A stretch of 64,000 nt of DNA from Sparassis latifolia (Eukaryota > Basidiomycota > Agaricomycetes > Polyporales > Sparassidaceae), in contig CM031555.1 in the NCBI GenBank assembly GCA_018466975.1, positions 744,001 through 808,000 of the forward strand. Direction: 5' to 3'. The position numbers and the translations under genes were made by a program. A model generated the notes under the pieces. It was not told where the DNA came from. It was given only the letters and a program-made list of their open reading frames with translations, and did no database searches. Shown one piece after another: positions 36,632 through 52,763 of the stretch (position 1 is the first letter of the stretch; the number at the start of each line of letters is the position of its first letter).

Positions 36632-36972
36632 CTGGCCCAGCTTGCTTCAGATGGAGGGTGGGATTTGTGAAGTCGGGCCCTAAATACCAAGCCAGCCGAG
36701 TCACCAAGCCGAGGAGGCTGAGGACCAAGAAAACCTAAGTAATTAGGACTTAAGAGGTGAAGCCGTCTCCTGTACTTAGCAGACGAGATTGAAGGTTCGC
36801 TGACTCGCCTATGAAGTGACGAGCTTCAAGTTCGTCGCCGTGAGCATGTGACACTGAATCCTCGTGACAGGCGCCGTTATCAGTGTGACCGTTCAACGCG
36901 TCGCGTCGCGTCACACCCCGTTTCTGTCACTGTCTCTTCACCTCCCCGCCATCCTCACCATACACCGCCACC
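36632..36972. promoter_or_regulatory. Bidirectional promoter of DNMT1 and MCM7
   Basis: 341 bp separate the two start codons. It holds a GC-rich ACGCGTCGCGTCGCG run starting at 36896, whose first six bases are a perfect MluI cell-cycle box (MCB). Confidence 0.55.
36896..36901 (+). promoter_or_regulatory. MCB-like element (ACGCGT) upstream of MCM7
   Basis: Perfect ACGCGT 72 bp before the MCM7 ATG, followed directly by two further CGCGT-type half repeats. In ascomycetes and Ustilago, MBF (Mbp1/Swi6) binds ACGCGT in G1/S genes. Binding here is inferred. Confidence 0.45.
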
Positions 36973-39742
<2,770 letters not shown>

Positions 39743-39889
39743 CTGCTCCACACTATGTCTATGTCGGTGTTCCGTATCATGTTCTCACTGTCAGACATCT
39801 GCTTTGTATGTGTTATCATCTGTATCGCATAAATACCATCTTTCCTGTGATAGATTAACGTTTTACAGTCGAATAATGAAGGTATGGTC

Positions 39890-42746
39890 CTATCGGGCAT
39901 CCGAAGCATGCTCCCAACTACCGTCGCCGCTGCCACTGGCGCTGGCTGGGCTCTGCGGCCGCTCCTTCTCAGCTTCGTGGGGATCCGGCTCGTCTTTATA
40001 TCGTGCTGGCGTGATACCACCTGCTGTGGAAGGATCCTCGTCATCCAAAAACCCTGTGTGGAAGTTCCCAGGCGATGGTTCGTGTGCTCGAATGTTCGGC
40101 TGCTCCTCTTCCTCATCATCAGACACCTCTCCAAAGGCATCGTATAGTTCCTTTGTCCGCTGGCTGCCGCGACTGCGATTGACTCCGGGGATGGAGTCCA
40201 TCGCAACGTCGTCACTCACAGGAAGACTGGTGTAGTTCGCTCTTCTCCGTACAGCGCGTCGCCAGAAGTAGACGCCGACGCCGAGACCGAATATTGCGAC
40301 CGCGCCTAGGGCGATGAAGAACCAGATCTGGTTGGTAACCAGGTTGGACAGGTCTGCGAACCAGCCCTCGTCCGGTGTCGGTGTGGCAGTCGCAGTCGCA
40401 CTCACGGTGGGCATCGCGATGTCGTCGGCAGGCTTTGAACTCGTCTGCTGACTGCCGGGGAAGGCGGGCTTGCTCGCCTCACCTTCGGACTGACCATGGT
40501 CTCCAGGAAGATGGTCGGTGGGTTTTGAATGTGTTTTGCTTGTAGGTGTAGGAACGGGTATCGTGGAAGTGGGAGCATCGTCTTGCAGAGGTGGCAAAAG
40601 ACTGTCTATCAACGGCACCTCGTAGACCTTGATCCCCTTGCTCGGGTCGACGACGGATCCCCAGAGACTCATCGACCAGCCGAGGAAGGTGCCCGTTGAG
40701 TCTTCGTTATCCTGGTCTGATACTCGGATTGTCCAATCGCCCACCGGATCTTCACCCCTGCAAATACTGTCAGCAATGTGGCTCAAGACGTTTCAGATGC
40801 TTGCTCACCAATGCTTCACGGTCATGAACGTCCAGCCGGGGAACCCTGAACTAGCGGAATCCGCGAAACGCTTGGCAGCGAGCACACTCCGGATGCCGTG
40901 AGGACTAACCAACTCAACCTCCACATCGCCTCTCCTCACGTGGGTGATCCACACCTTCACCGTGATGTGCTCCAGCTTCTCGAAGTTGTTCTCCTGGAGC
41001 AGCACCTGTGCAACTGTCATAGTGCTCGAGACACCGCCGGGGACGATCCGTTCTCCACCCGACGTCAACTGGAACAGATCCATTGTACCATTGGCGATCT
41101 GGATGGTGGGAAGATCGATGTATGTCTGCGGCTTCACCGTCTTCCAGCTCAACGCAGCCTTGACGAACTCGTATCCGTTGAGACTGCCGTAACCGTACTT
41201 GTAGCTAAAGAGATTCCCTGTCGCGGTGCGCTCCCAATCCGGGTCATCGGCATTGATCTTCTGCCCAGTCTGGACACAGAGGTGCTGAATGTCCCGCCAT
41301 GAGAGGTCAGGCCTACTCAGATAACACCACATTGAGGCCAGCATACGAATAAATGAAGCTTCAAAACGTACCGCGCTCCGAGAGCTAGAGCAAACACCCC
41401 GGCAGCGTTCGGTGCTGCAGCAGATGTCCCACCGTGCGCGTGGGAGCACTTATCCTTTCCACGGTCAGTTGTCGTCTGTAACGATCTTTTAGCCAGTGAC
41501 CTCTGGGTACAACTCGAAAGACATACAATATGATTCCCACTACCAGACGAGTAAGCCACGATCAAATTCGCAGCACATGGCTCCGAATAGTCCGGGTGAA
41601 GCCCTTTGTAATCAACGGCAGCAACGGTGACTGAGAATATACTGTTTGTATATCCGTCGAAATTGCACTGGTCTGAGGATCTCCCGCCATTGCCACTAGC
41701 GAAAACGAAAACTGAGCCCTTGTGATCGCGACCGTTCTGAATGCCGTTGGCAATCGCCTTCTTGATCAAATACGAAGGGCCTTCCATAGATTTACCGTCG
41801 TCCGGAGGTCCCCAGCTACATGAAAAGATGGACGTGTTCTGGTAGTCGTAGTTCAGTGCTGCAGCCTCGTCAATGTCGGAAACGGGACCAGATAAAATCC
41901 GCAAGCCGGCGACTTTGGAGTCATATGCAATACCAACTCCGCATATATCATTCTTGACAGCAGCTATTTGACCCGCACACCTTGTTCCGTGATGATCCTC
42001 GAAGAGTGTAGGTGTCGGTAGGTCTAAGTGGTCATTGAAGTCGTAAGAGCCGGCTGCGTACTGCACAAGATATTAGTATGCGATCTCGTCACAACTGGTC
42101 TGATGATACTCACGAAATTGTCAGCGAGGTCATTGTTTGTGTAGTCCAGTCCGTCATCTACCAAGGCGGAGATCACGCCTTTACCTGTGTAGCCCATGTC
42201 CCATACAAGTGAAACATTCATCATATGCTGCGGGTATTCATCGTTAACAAGGTGCCATTGTCGTGGAAATTCAGGATCCTCGATTCCGAAATGCTGGGCT
42301 ACCCCCCTTGACGTCTCCAAATCTACTACGGGTGGAGGGGGGGCGCGCTTGACGCGTTGCCGGAGCGTTTGTGGGGAGAGGTACTTCACAGCCGAGACAA
42401 CACGTCTACTGTGGAGGGTCTCCTCTGACCTCGATGAGTAGTGACCTCGAGACCTCGCACGCTGCTGCAAAGTCTCGAAGGTCTCCAGGACTGGGTCGAC
42501 GTGCCGTTTCCCAAGATGTGAAGGCGGCTTCTCTGTCCGCACAAGCCAATGATTCTGTAGCTCCCCGGCTTTCTCCACGACTTCTACTCCCAATGCGCCC
42601 ACGCACTCGGCCAGCGAAGCACCCGCGAGCGGGTCGTATTCCATGACATAGTAGTCGTGTGTAGCATAGTGTCGTCTCGCGGGTTTTGCGGCAAGGACAG
42701 ACTCATAGACAAGGAGCGCGAGGATCAGTGAGACAGGAAGACGCAT
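39890..42746 (-). CDS. KEX2: Kexin-type subtilisin protease (KEX2)
   Basis: Five exons: 42114-42746, 41527-42060, 41372-41475, 40809-41315, 39890-40757; about 881 aa. A signal peptide (MRLPVSLILALLVYESVLA) is followed by a propeptide with dibasic sites (GKRHVDP, RVKRAPPPP). The S8 catalytic domain has Asp in SALVDDGLDYTNNDLADNF, His in HHGTRCAGQIAA, the kexin-specific CSWGPPDDG and Ser in HGGTSAAAPNAAG. The P domain includes KVWITHVRRGDVEVELVSPHG and DWTIRVSDQDNEDSTGTF. A Ser/Thr/Pro stalk, one membrane span (WFFIALGAVAIFGLGVGVYFW, about residue 740-760) and an acidic cytosolic tail with YTSLP and YDAFGEV follow. Kexin cleaves after KR/RR in late-Golgi cargo such as pheromone, hydrolase and repeat-peptide precursors. 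The tail Tyr motifs probably direct Golgi retrieval. Confidence 0.96.
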
Positions 42747-43146
42747 CGGGGGCGTCGCAGGACGAAGGTGAGAGGACGGAGGGGAAGGAGTGTTGGTGAG
42801 ATTGACGCCGCCACTACGTTCTGATGTCTAAAGGGGGCAACAACTGTTTCATCACTCCGATGATTGCACCGCATCTTGCACTTTTTGATTCGACGAGTCG
42901 AGTCTCGACGCAGTGACAATGGCGATGACTATTTGACAGTTCGACAATGGGCGGTGCAAAGGTGAGTGCGGGTAGGAAGAGCGATCATGCTCATTACGGC
43001 GATCGTAGCGTAAACAGGTGTAGTGTACAGAGGTCCAAAAACATGGCAAAAGGTTCATTTCTCCAACACTGCATGACGCTGCAGGACATAACCTCGAGCA
43101 GGAGGACCACGCCCATCATTCAGAGGCCACATGCCAACGGTCAGAG
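42747..43146. other. Intergenic region, no gene seen
   Basis: 400 bp between the POT1 stop and the KEX2 start on the same strand. It probably contains the KEX2 promoter and the POT1 3-prime UTR. Confidence 0.5.
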
Positions 43147-46100
43147 CTAGCAAAGGTGTGTCCGGCACGAAGTCATCGTCAAATCGTCGTCGAGCGCTCC
43201 TTCCGCCTCCAACAGGTTCCCGAGGAGAGGCGCAAGGCGCTGAATAAACTTGTCATACGCAATTTCGTCCTCCCGAAAGTCAGCTGCTTCTAAATCCTTC
43301 AGTAGGGAGCCCTAAAAGTAAGGATCAGTAGAATGACATGCTAGCGAAAAGCAGGAAATAAACCTGTTCGTCGCATCCTGAAACGTCTAGACGATCGCCT
43401 TTCTCGTCCTCCACGCGCAAGAAAAATTCATACACTGGCTTCACATAGCTCTTGTCGTCCATCGCATCATCGCACTCCGCGCACCTCCGGTAGTCTTCCG
43501 CTAAACTGTTCGTTCACTGTCAGTAAAGCTCAGATAACACTACTTCCACTCACTCTTTGTCGCACTTCGTGCAGCGCAAGACTGTCCAGCTTCTCAGCTC
43601 GCGAGGGTAGAAGTCAACGATGCGGGCACAGATACGGAACAGCGTAGGACACTGTTCGCCGCACTCGATTTCTCTGATCGTCTTGAAGCCTTTCTCGCGG
43701 CAGGAGAGCTTGACAGGTGGCTTCTCTTTGCGTTGACTGGCACGGCCTGTGCGCTTGGGAGGCACCGCTCTGCCCATCTTGCGCGAATAGTCAACTTCCC
43801 ATTCGGATTTACGACTGCACAATTCAATTGAACCTCAGGTAGTGCATGTTAGCCAACAACAACCACCCACCCGAGTAACGCTTTCAGCTCCTCGTTTGTG
43901 GGATCATGCGCCTGTAGTTTGTTGATCAATCGTTCGACACCTCCCAGACGTCCCGCAAGCTGCTCCGTTCCTCCTGAACGCGTCAGCCTCAAGTTACGGA
44001 TGGAGATGAAGTCTCCCTCAGTAAGGTTCTTCGCAGTCTCTACCTGCGTGTCCGACCGGAGGTCAATGCGGACAATCATACCCTTGAGTGCAGACGCCCT
44101 CGGCGCCGTCGGGGCGATAGGCACCAGATCTGACCGAGAAGTGTAGTCTGTCACGAACAAGCAGGAAGTGTCACTCTTGTGCGAGATGTATACGATCTAG
44201 CCGAGATGCCAATGAGAGTCTGTTCTAATGCGTTAAGTTTTCTCCCCTTACCTCCACCGTGCATAGGAAGTGATGATCTGGTTTGATATCTTGGAAGAGT
44301 TGGTGAGTGAAGAGTTCACCATCAGCTTGGACTGCGGCTCCCCAATCATGCTTGCGTCTGACACCATCTTAGCCAGGGCGTTCGTATCACAAACTTTTGA
44401 GACACCTACTGCAACAGAGCCTCAAGGTGAGGTGCACCCTCCAGTACATCCTCGTCCAGTTTCCGCATCTTGTTCGCTTCCGAGATAGTCGCTTCCAGAT
44501 AGCCTCCCGAGCTCACTTTCATCCTGTTATTGCCAAAGAACCAATATTCTCCAACCTTAATATCCGGCGCTTTCGCCGCGGCGCTATTCCACATCTCCAT
44601 TTTCAAGACCCGGTCTGCCAGCTGCGGCGGACACCAGTCCCGCTGCACGGCGGTGAGCGCGGGGTTGCGTGTGTAGTCTGTGATGTAGAGACTGTACACG
44701 CCGTTGTCGTTATTGTATCCATGAAGCACCTGTCACCGCTGCTTCAAACATCGAGAGGGTCAGAGAGGCGTTATGCATACCTCTGCTGTGCAATCAAAGA
44801 AGCCCGATGGCTCTGTCTGCGGTGACGCGTCGCATATGAGCCTGTGCACCCTACTGGCTCGTCCTATTGGACCAATGATGTGGTGTATTGTGCCTGTTTC
44901 ATCGCTCGATGTCCTGCTCTTCGAGACATCCTTCCACCAGTCCGCAAGGCGGGCGCAGTAGTGCATTTCCTCTTCACCAGGCTTGAAGGGGCTGGTCCCG
45001 GTCGTGGAATGTGTGCGCGGATCGAAGATAGCCCACGTCCAGCCTTTATACGAAGGTGCTGTACCGCATAGTTTACCCAGATGGTTATCTCCCTGAAATT
45101 GATAGGAACATCAGCTTCATAAGCAGTCAAATAGGTAGTCTTACTTGGATTTGCCTCAAGATGAGGATGTCACCTGTCTTAGGCTCCGGCAGCCAATTAT
45201 TGGCCTTGGAGAAACAGTTGATCCCAGAGCCTGTCGTTTCGACATTGGACGGATCGACTATGATCACCTTAATCATGTTTTCTGTTAAGCACTCGGTGTT
45301 AGATGAGACGTAGCCGAGCACGGAGCACTGACCATTCGTGGCTGTCTTTGCTACTCTTCCGGCAATAGTGACGACACCTATCACATTTTGGGTTTGTCTT
45401 TCTCTGATCTCGCTGAGAGGAACGTAGTAGCCCTTCATCACAATTAACGGCGTGAATAACATAACCTCGAGAAGCAGATAAAGAAGAAAAGGAAACACAC
45501 ATTTGAGGTCCAGCAACCCGCCTTGGAGGCCGCAGAGGAATCAGCATCTTCGGAATTCAGAGGGGTAGAGCTAGCAGTTGAAGGGTCAATAATGTGGGAG
45601 ATGACGGTTCTGGACGCTGGACTAGGGGTATTTATCGTGTTGGCAAGGGCACTTTGGACGGGAACGTTCATTAGTTGACTTGAGGTGGCACCATGGAGAA
45701 CTGCACTATTGTCAGATGGTGCATCGCGGGTCTCTGAGTGACCAGAGAGCGTAGATACAGGAGGTTCTGGGGCAGGAGAAACACGGGTAGGGTTACTGAT
45801 GTGTGTGAGTGCGGATTTGTCTGCAGGATCCACGACTTCGTATGTTATTGGCAGTGGTGGCGCGTTCACGTTAGCTTGATTTGTAGATACTGATTCCCCG
45901 GATTTTGTTGGAATATAAGACGCAGAGTCGGAACTATCACCAGGCACGAGTAAAGTCCTTTCCTTTCGAAAGGCTTTGAGCTTCCGCTCAGCTTTCTTGC
46001 GGGCCTTTTTCTGTTGCTTTGTCTCCTTTGCAATGTCCGCGTTCACATTCGAGCCAGGCCCTGAAACGGTGGGAGGGACCATCCGCTGTTCATCCTTGCG

Positions 46101-47125
46101 TTGCTGGGGTTCCGTGGCATCGTTCTTGGAATTGGCGGGAAGGACGATCAGAGAAGATGCCTGAGGACAGTTGGCAGGATGACTACCAGGCTGTGGCTTC
46201 GACTGTGGTTCTGCCACGGTAGTGGAAGATCCACGCTCTTCGCTTGTCCGCTTGGAGGAGAGACGGTCGGGTGAACGACGTCTTTTCGACCTGGTACTAC
46301 TTTCAGAACCATTCGAACGCTCAGCGGAATCTTCGTTTTTGTTCATTTGTACCTCCGAGCGCGATGCGGGCTTAGCTGTGACAGATGAGGACGTGGCTAG
46401 GTTCTTGGAGTCCGCCACATCTGTTGTCGCAGACGGAGCTGTTCTGCTGTCCGTCACTGGCGGCGGAGGAACGGTGTGAGAAGCGGAACTGCTCGCTCTT
46501 TCCTGGTTGTCGCTTCCATCAATGGTAAATAGTGTCGGCGTAGAATACCAATCATTTGGATCCAACGGTTTTCGTGCAAAGGTCCTTGTATCTTCTTCGT
46601 CAACTAAGGCAAACCGAACAAGTAAAGTCTCTAAGCATCAACAACAGAGTAGAAAATCTTACGTTTCCAAGTATTCACAACACGATTATTTTGAGCTGGA
46701 TCCTTTGCCTTGAGAAACTTTACGATGGCGCCTTGCTCGTACGTCAATTCGTGCGAACGCCTTGCACCGGGTCCAGAAACCTTCACGCGTACTCCTTTGA
46801 GTGCAAGCTGAATGACATCTCCAATGGAGAACGTGAGCTGGCTGAAATACTTGGAACACGCTCCTTGGAAATGGATGTCCAATAAGGCACCGTCATTCGT
46901 AGCCAGCTGGATATGAGACTTTGCACTAAGCAGTGGCCACCTCATCTTCAATTTACCCTCCAGATATCCCTGTTCATCAGTTATATCAGCACGAAGAACC
47001 GACGAGTCTCTCTTTAAGCTCGCGTCGAATGGGTCATGGTGTTGCTCCGTAGCTGCATGTTCCGGTTCCTGTACTCGTGGCCGCTTCCTGTGACCGTCCG
47101 CCGACCCTTCAGTATTTCTTTTCAT
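43147..47125 (-). CDS. POT1: POT1-like telomere single-strand binding protein
   Basis: Ten exons in phase: 46663-47125, 45501-46603, 45145-45432, 44781-45092, 44410-44729, 44252-44357, 43871-44196, 43554-43814, 43364-43505, 43147-43311; about 1161 aa. An N-terminal OB-like region (IQLATNDGALLDIHFQG, FSIGDVIQLALKGVRVKV) precedes about 350 disordered Ser/Pro/Lys-rich residues. The Telo_bind OB fold follows: GYYVPLSEIRERQTQNVIGV, MIKVIIVDPSN, GINCFSKANNWLPEPKTGDI and LILRQIQGDNHLGKLCG. A second OB fold and a Cys-rich C-terminal OB domain follow, with CTKC and CAEC pairs. POT1 caps the telomeric G-strand with the shelterin complex and regulates telomerase. The overall order fits basidiomycete POT1, but homologues are divergent and the assignment rests mainly on the Telo_bind block. 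Confidence 0.82.
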
Positions 47126-47215
47126 GATCTGCCTGGCAAATAATTAAGACAGATGGTTAGTGGAAGGCGACGTATCCAAACTCGACGAACGCGATTGAGT
47201 CAGAACGTGAGCGCG

Positions 47216-47228
47216 ACGCGTACACGTG
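47216..47228. promoter_or_regulatory. MCB and E-box pair in the POT1/TAP42 divergent promoter
   Basis: ACGCGT at 47216-47221 and the palindrome CACGTG at 47223-47228 lie one base apart in the 159-bp space between the two starts. ACGCGT is the MBF core and CACGTG a bHLH (E-box) core. Occupancy is inferred. Confidence 0.4.
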
Positions 47229-47284
47229 AATTTACGTAACGTGGCTGCTTAAGTGCGCAAGTCCTACCGTGACCACACCTCATC

Positions 47285-48723
47285 ATGTCCGACATCCCTC
47301 TCTCCACTCTTTACCATCGCGGGCTCACAGCTGCGGCAAAAGCAGTCAACCTCCCTACTATTCAGGATGAAACTCAGGTACACCGGTCAATCTAACTCCA
47401 TGCCGCTAACTCACCCTGAAGGAGACGGTAGGAGCTCTTACAGGCTGCACTGTCCGATCTACGGCTTGTCCAATCTCGCGTCGCGTCTCTATCACTTTTC
47501 AGCCAGAATGAATTGCTGTCCGATATTCCAAGCCGTGATCTAGTCTACCTGCTCCTTCCATTCATTCTGGCCGAGATACACGGTCGAGTGAGGACGACGG
47601 ATACGGAAGAGCGCATGGACCAAGTAATGCGTGCACAGGTTAGCGCGAAGCCTATCACTCCTAGTTTCTTGCTACTAATTTCAGTATACAGAGTTCATTG
47701 CGCATATTCCTAACAACTCTAGATAAGCTCGAGGTCGTCCCTGAGTCGGAGAAGACGTTGTATGCGCAAAAGACATCAACAATGAACGATCCTGCGAAAC
47801 GGAGGGAACTCAAGATCAAACAGTATCAGAAGGAGAAAGAGATCAGGTCGAGAATTCAGGTATGCATGCGACGTCTGCCGTATGAATGGCTCTCTCAGTC
47901 TTCCTGCAGGCAGTGCGCAAGCGACGCTACCAAGGCAGAATACCTAACGAGCCCACTTCAGACTTCGAACTCATCGCCTCTCTTCTACCTGACCCGTCCA
48001 AAGCGGCATCTGCTTCAGAAGATGACCCGGACACGGAAGATGTCCTCCGCCAAGCTACGCTTCTTCTCTTGCGCCTCACTTACGCAGAAGCACATGCTCA
48101 GTCGGAGAGCCTGGACCAAGAGCTCCAAATCTTACGCAGTGCTCCTCCCCCTCGGCCTGTAGAACTAGCCTCCGATTATTCCCGTCGCCGGAAGGAACCC
48201 CAGAGCGATGACATGTGGCGGTTAGATGCCCCTATACCATCTGGTGGACCAGACGGCAAGGGCCCGTTGTTGGATTCCAGCGGAAAGGTGAATCTTTGTC
48301 TTTGTACCTTACCGGTATGACGAGCCGACATTATACTTGACAGCCTCTGCGCCCATTCACCATTCTTCCTGCTTCGTCTGACCGGGCTCGTTTACAAGCA
48401 GAAGTATTCCGGCCGGACCATCGTCTGCCTACTATGTCGGTTGACGAGTACCTTGAGGTCGAACGTCAACGTGGTTATATCATCACCGGGGGCGGGTAAG
48501 TACATTTACATCTCACTGGATTAATCAGCCCATAACTATGTTAAGTAGACCCCAGTCGGAGGCGGCGCCCACGTCATCTGAACAACTTGCCCTCGACGCT
48601 GAAATGGAAGGCACGGTGTTCGCAGAACAGAAGGCGGAGGAGAAAAGGCAGAAGGACGAGGCGTGGGCTAGATACACCGATACGCATCCCAGAGGTGCAG
48701 GTAACACCATGAACCGTGGCTGA
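47285..48723 (+). CDS. TAP42: TAP42/IGBP1-family PP2A regulatory protein
   Basis: Six exons in phase: 47285-47377, 47432-47638, 47692-47859, 47910-48287, 48344-48495, 48549-48723; about 390 aa. Family landmarks: MSDIPLSTLYHRGL, LLSDIPSRDLVYLLLPFILA (the helical PP2A-binding N-terminal domain), RRELKIKQYQKEKEIRSRI, WRLDAPIPSGGPDGKGPLLD, KPLRPFTILPASSDR and MSVDEYLEVERQRGYIITGGG near the C-terminus. TAP42 binds catalytic subunits of PP2A-type phosphatases downstream of TORC1, stabilising them and modulating nutrient signalling. The third exon acceptor (tatacag before 47692) was chosen because it gives RAQSSLRIFLTTLDKLE without a frame break. Head to head with POT1. Confidence 0.94.
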
Positions 48724-48990
48724 ATATGGGTACCGGGTTGTTCCACTACTGCGAGAATGTGTATGCTATGTAGTTTTAGTATCGTGCTGAATGGCAGTGA
48801 ATTGTTTTCGATAGCTGTGTCCTCAACTTCACGTCAGACAAACACAATGCATTACACCTACGGTTCTAAGCGTTAAGAGTAACAAATAAAGGATGGTATC
48901 TACAGGTTTCCAATTTGCAGCAACACCTCACCTACAAGGAGGTGGAATGCTCGCCTAAACTTTTGCCTGCCTGAACGACTGTATGATAAC

Positions 48991-49990
<1,000 letters not shown>

Positions 49991-50235
49991 TCAGTCAACG
50001 CAGAACGCGGGCGACAATTCAGATAGGCTATTATGCGCCTCGGGAAAGTCGAGAGGGATGGGAGCTCTCAGTGCTGGAGTGGTGCGTCGGTCCCGGTCAG
50101 CAATCATGACATTTTGCCTAAGGTTATCGGCCACGTGCCAGTAAAGCCGATTAGATTCAAGAAGAAAGGCTGCCAGCCTGAGTGAGTCGGGCGCGCGTCC
50201 GTCTCGTCTCTCTTGCTGAAGCGTTCTCTCTGAGA

Positions 50236-52595
50236 ATGAAGCTCACAAAGAAGATCGCCGAGCACAAAGTGAACAGACCGTTCTATACTTTAGAATTTTT
50301 CCCTCCTAAGACCGAGCAGGTGAGCGGTATGCATCCGTCTCGGTCGCTCACTCAATATTTCTGGCACCAGGGTTTTGAGAATCTGCTCGCCCGAATCTCG
50401 CGTCTCGTTTCTCTGGACCCTCTCGCTATCAGCGTAACGTGGGGTGCCGGAGGTACCACGAAGGAGCGCAGTCTCGACCTCGCGGGAGTTACTCAAGCCG
50501 ATCATGGCGTTGATACGATCCTGCATCTGACATGCACGAACATGCAGCAGGGTATGGTTGATGATGCATTGAGGGTATTACAGGAATGGAATAACCGTCA
50601 GATGGTATATTGATATATCAACAGGATGCTAAACAACGTGGGATTGAGAACATACTAGCTCTCCGAGGAGGTACTGCGCCCGCAAAACCTTCTGTGGAAC
50701 GCTTTGTTGATCGTATCATCCAGATCCTCCGAGAGGGGAAGAGTATTGGATTCCCACAGACCGCAGGTTCACGCATGGTGCCGATCTAGTCTCGTACATC
50801 AAATCTTCCCCGGAGTTTTCCTCTGGCTTCTGCGTTGGCGTGGCAGGTCACATCTCCCTCTATGGATATCATTTACTCGTATTCACAACGGATGATAGCA
50901 TACCCGGATGGGCACACTGACGGAGACATCGACAATGATGGAGAACTAGAGTTCTTGAAAGCGAAAGTTGACGCCGGCGCTGACTTTATCGTCACCCAGC
51001 TGTTCTATGATGTCGACAACTTCCTGCGCTGGGTGAAGAAGGTCAGAGCGAAAGGTCAGTATTCGGTCTAGGTCTTTACGCGTTGTAACTTGTCTCAGAC
51101 AACGCAGGAATCAGGGTTCCTATCATTCCTGGTATCATGCCCATGCAGACTTACGCGTCTTTTCTGCGCATGACGAAACTCTGTGGTACTCGTATACCAA
51201 CTAGCCTCATGGCCGATCTTGAGCCCATACGTGTAGGTTGCCAAGCCTGGCTACCCTTCTTTTCGGTGTTCAGCGTTATTTTCTCCCTCACGCAGCACGA
51301 TGATCAGCAAGTGAAAGACTACGGCGTGAAGCTTGCAATTGGAATGATACAGAAGTTGACGGAAGATGGAGACATTCGCGGTGTCCACTTCTGCACTCTG
51401 AACCTTGAAAGGAGTGTGTATCGCGTCTTGGAAGGTTTGGGATGGACAGGTACTAGCCCCAAAATCACCAACAAGCTGATTACAGTATGACCGTTGCCTT
51501 TTCTATCAGGGTTTATCTTATGACTGAGATTCGCAGGACATGCCTACCGCAGAAAATCCGGAGCTCATTGTCACTGCCCACTCGGCCACCGATTCCGCTG
51601 CGAATTCATTGACGACCGGTGTGCCTCTTGAAGTTGAGGCAGGAAAGGGTGAACTCAACAATGCTTCTGCATGGGATGATTTCCCTAATGGACGATTCGG
51701 CGACTACAAGAGTCCCGCCTATGGTGAGACAGATCTATGGGGGAGCTCGACGATGTCCGTACGTACACTCTTCACGTCTTGTGTTTCGCGTTTAACTCAA
51801 TACTCCCGTAGCGAAAGCAAGCCCTTGCGCAGTGGGGTCATCCCAAATCGTTGGAAGACCTTACAGACATCTTTGTGCGCCACCTGCACTCCGAGATCGC
51901 TACGACGCCATTCTCCCCTTCACCTCTTAATCCGGAGTCTCTCATGATTCTGACTCAGCTTGAGAAACTCACTCGTATGGGATGGTGGACGGTTGGGTCT
52001 CAACCTGCTATCGACGGCGCCAGCTCGGCAGACAGTGTCGTCGGCTGGGGTCCCCGAGGAGGTTACGTGTATCAAAAGAGCTTCGTTGAGTTTTTTGTGG
52101 AGAAGACCGACCTTGAGAAAATCAAGAGCAAAGTTGAGACGGAAGGGGGAGGTTGGGTTAATTACTTCGCCGGAAACGTCCAGGTAAAGCTGTTCCCATC
52201 AGCATGACTGAGACTGTGTGCGACTCACTTCCTCTTGTCAGGGTGAATGCTGGACCAACATGCCTGACGATGGGAGAAATGCCGTTACGTGGGGCGTCTT
52301 CCCTGGTCAGGAAGTCGCGCAGTCGACCATTATTGAGAAGGAGTCCTTCCTCTCGTGGAAGGTCAGTTGCCAGATGATCGGTGGCATCACGGTCGATTGA
52401 TACCTTTCTGCATCGTAGGACGAGGCATTCTCAATATGGGTGGAATGGGCGTCATTCTACCCGCCAGATTCAGCTGAGAGAAAACTGTTAGATAGCATTC
52501 TTGATCAACGCTGGCTCTTGAGCATCGTACACCATGACTATACGAACCCAGACGCCTTGTGGACGTTCTTATTCAAAGACAGTCCAGATACTTGA
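50236..52595 (+). CDS. MET13: Methylenetetrahydrofolate reductase
   Basis: Eleven exons in phase: 50236-50319, 50371-50574, 50625-50670, 50724-50846, 50899-51054, 51108-51232, 51296-51484, 51537-51758, 51812-52183, 52242-52361, 52419-52595; about 605 aa. The catalytic TIM barrel shows YTLEFFPPKTEQGFENL, LAISVTWGAGGTTKERSLDL, ILHLTCTNM, RGIENILALRGDPPRGEEYW, GADFIVTQLFYDVDNFLRW and GIRVPIIPGIMPMQTY. The eukaryote-type regulatory domain follows: GPRGGYVYQKSFVEFFV, WGVFPGQEVAQSTIIEKESF and DQRWLLSIVHHDYTNPDALW. It reduces 5,10-methylene-THF to 5-methyl-THF for methionine synthesis, using FAD and NAD(P)H. The regulatory domain is the part inhibited by S-adenosylmethionine in relatives. This supplies the methyl-donor pathway that DNMT1 ultimately uses. 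Confidence 0.96.
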
Positions 52596-52763
52596 ATATC
52601 TAAATTGCATCTCTACCATCATACTTCTGCAGGACGTCTACCTCTACATTCGCGATGCAAGTAGCATTGAATGCCTGAACTTCGATCGGCGTGGGATCAT
52701 TCTATTGAACAACGTTACAGGGACTTGAATATCATTTGTGTCACCAGTCACCCGCGCGAGCCG

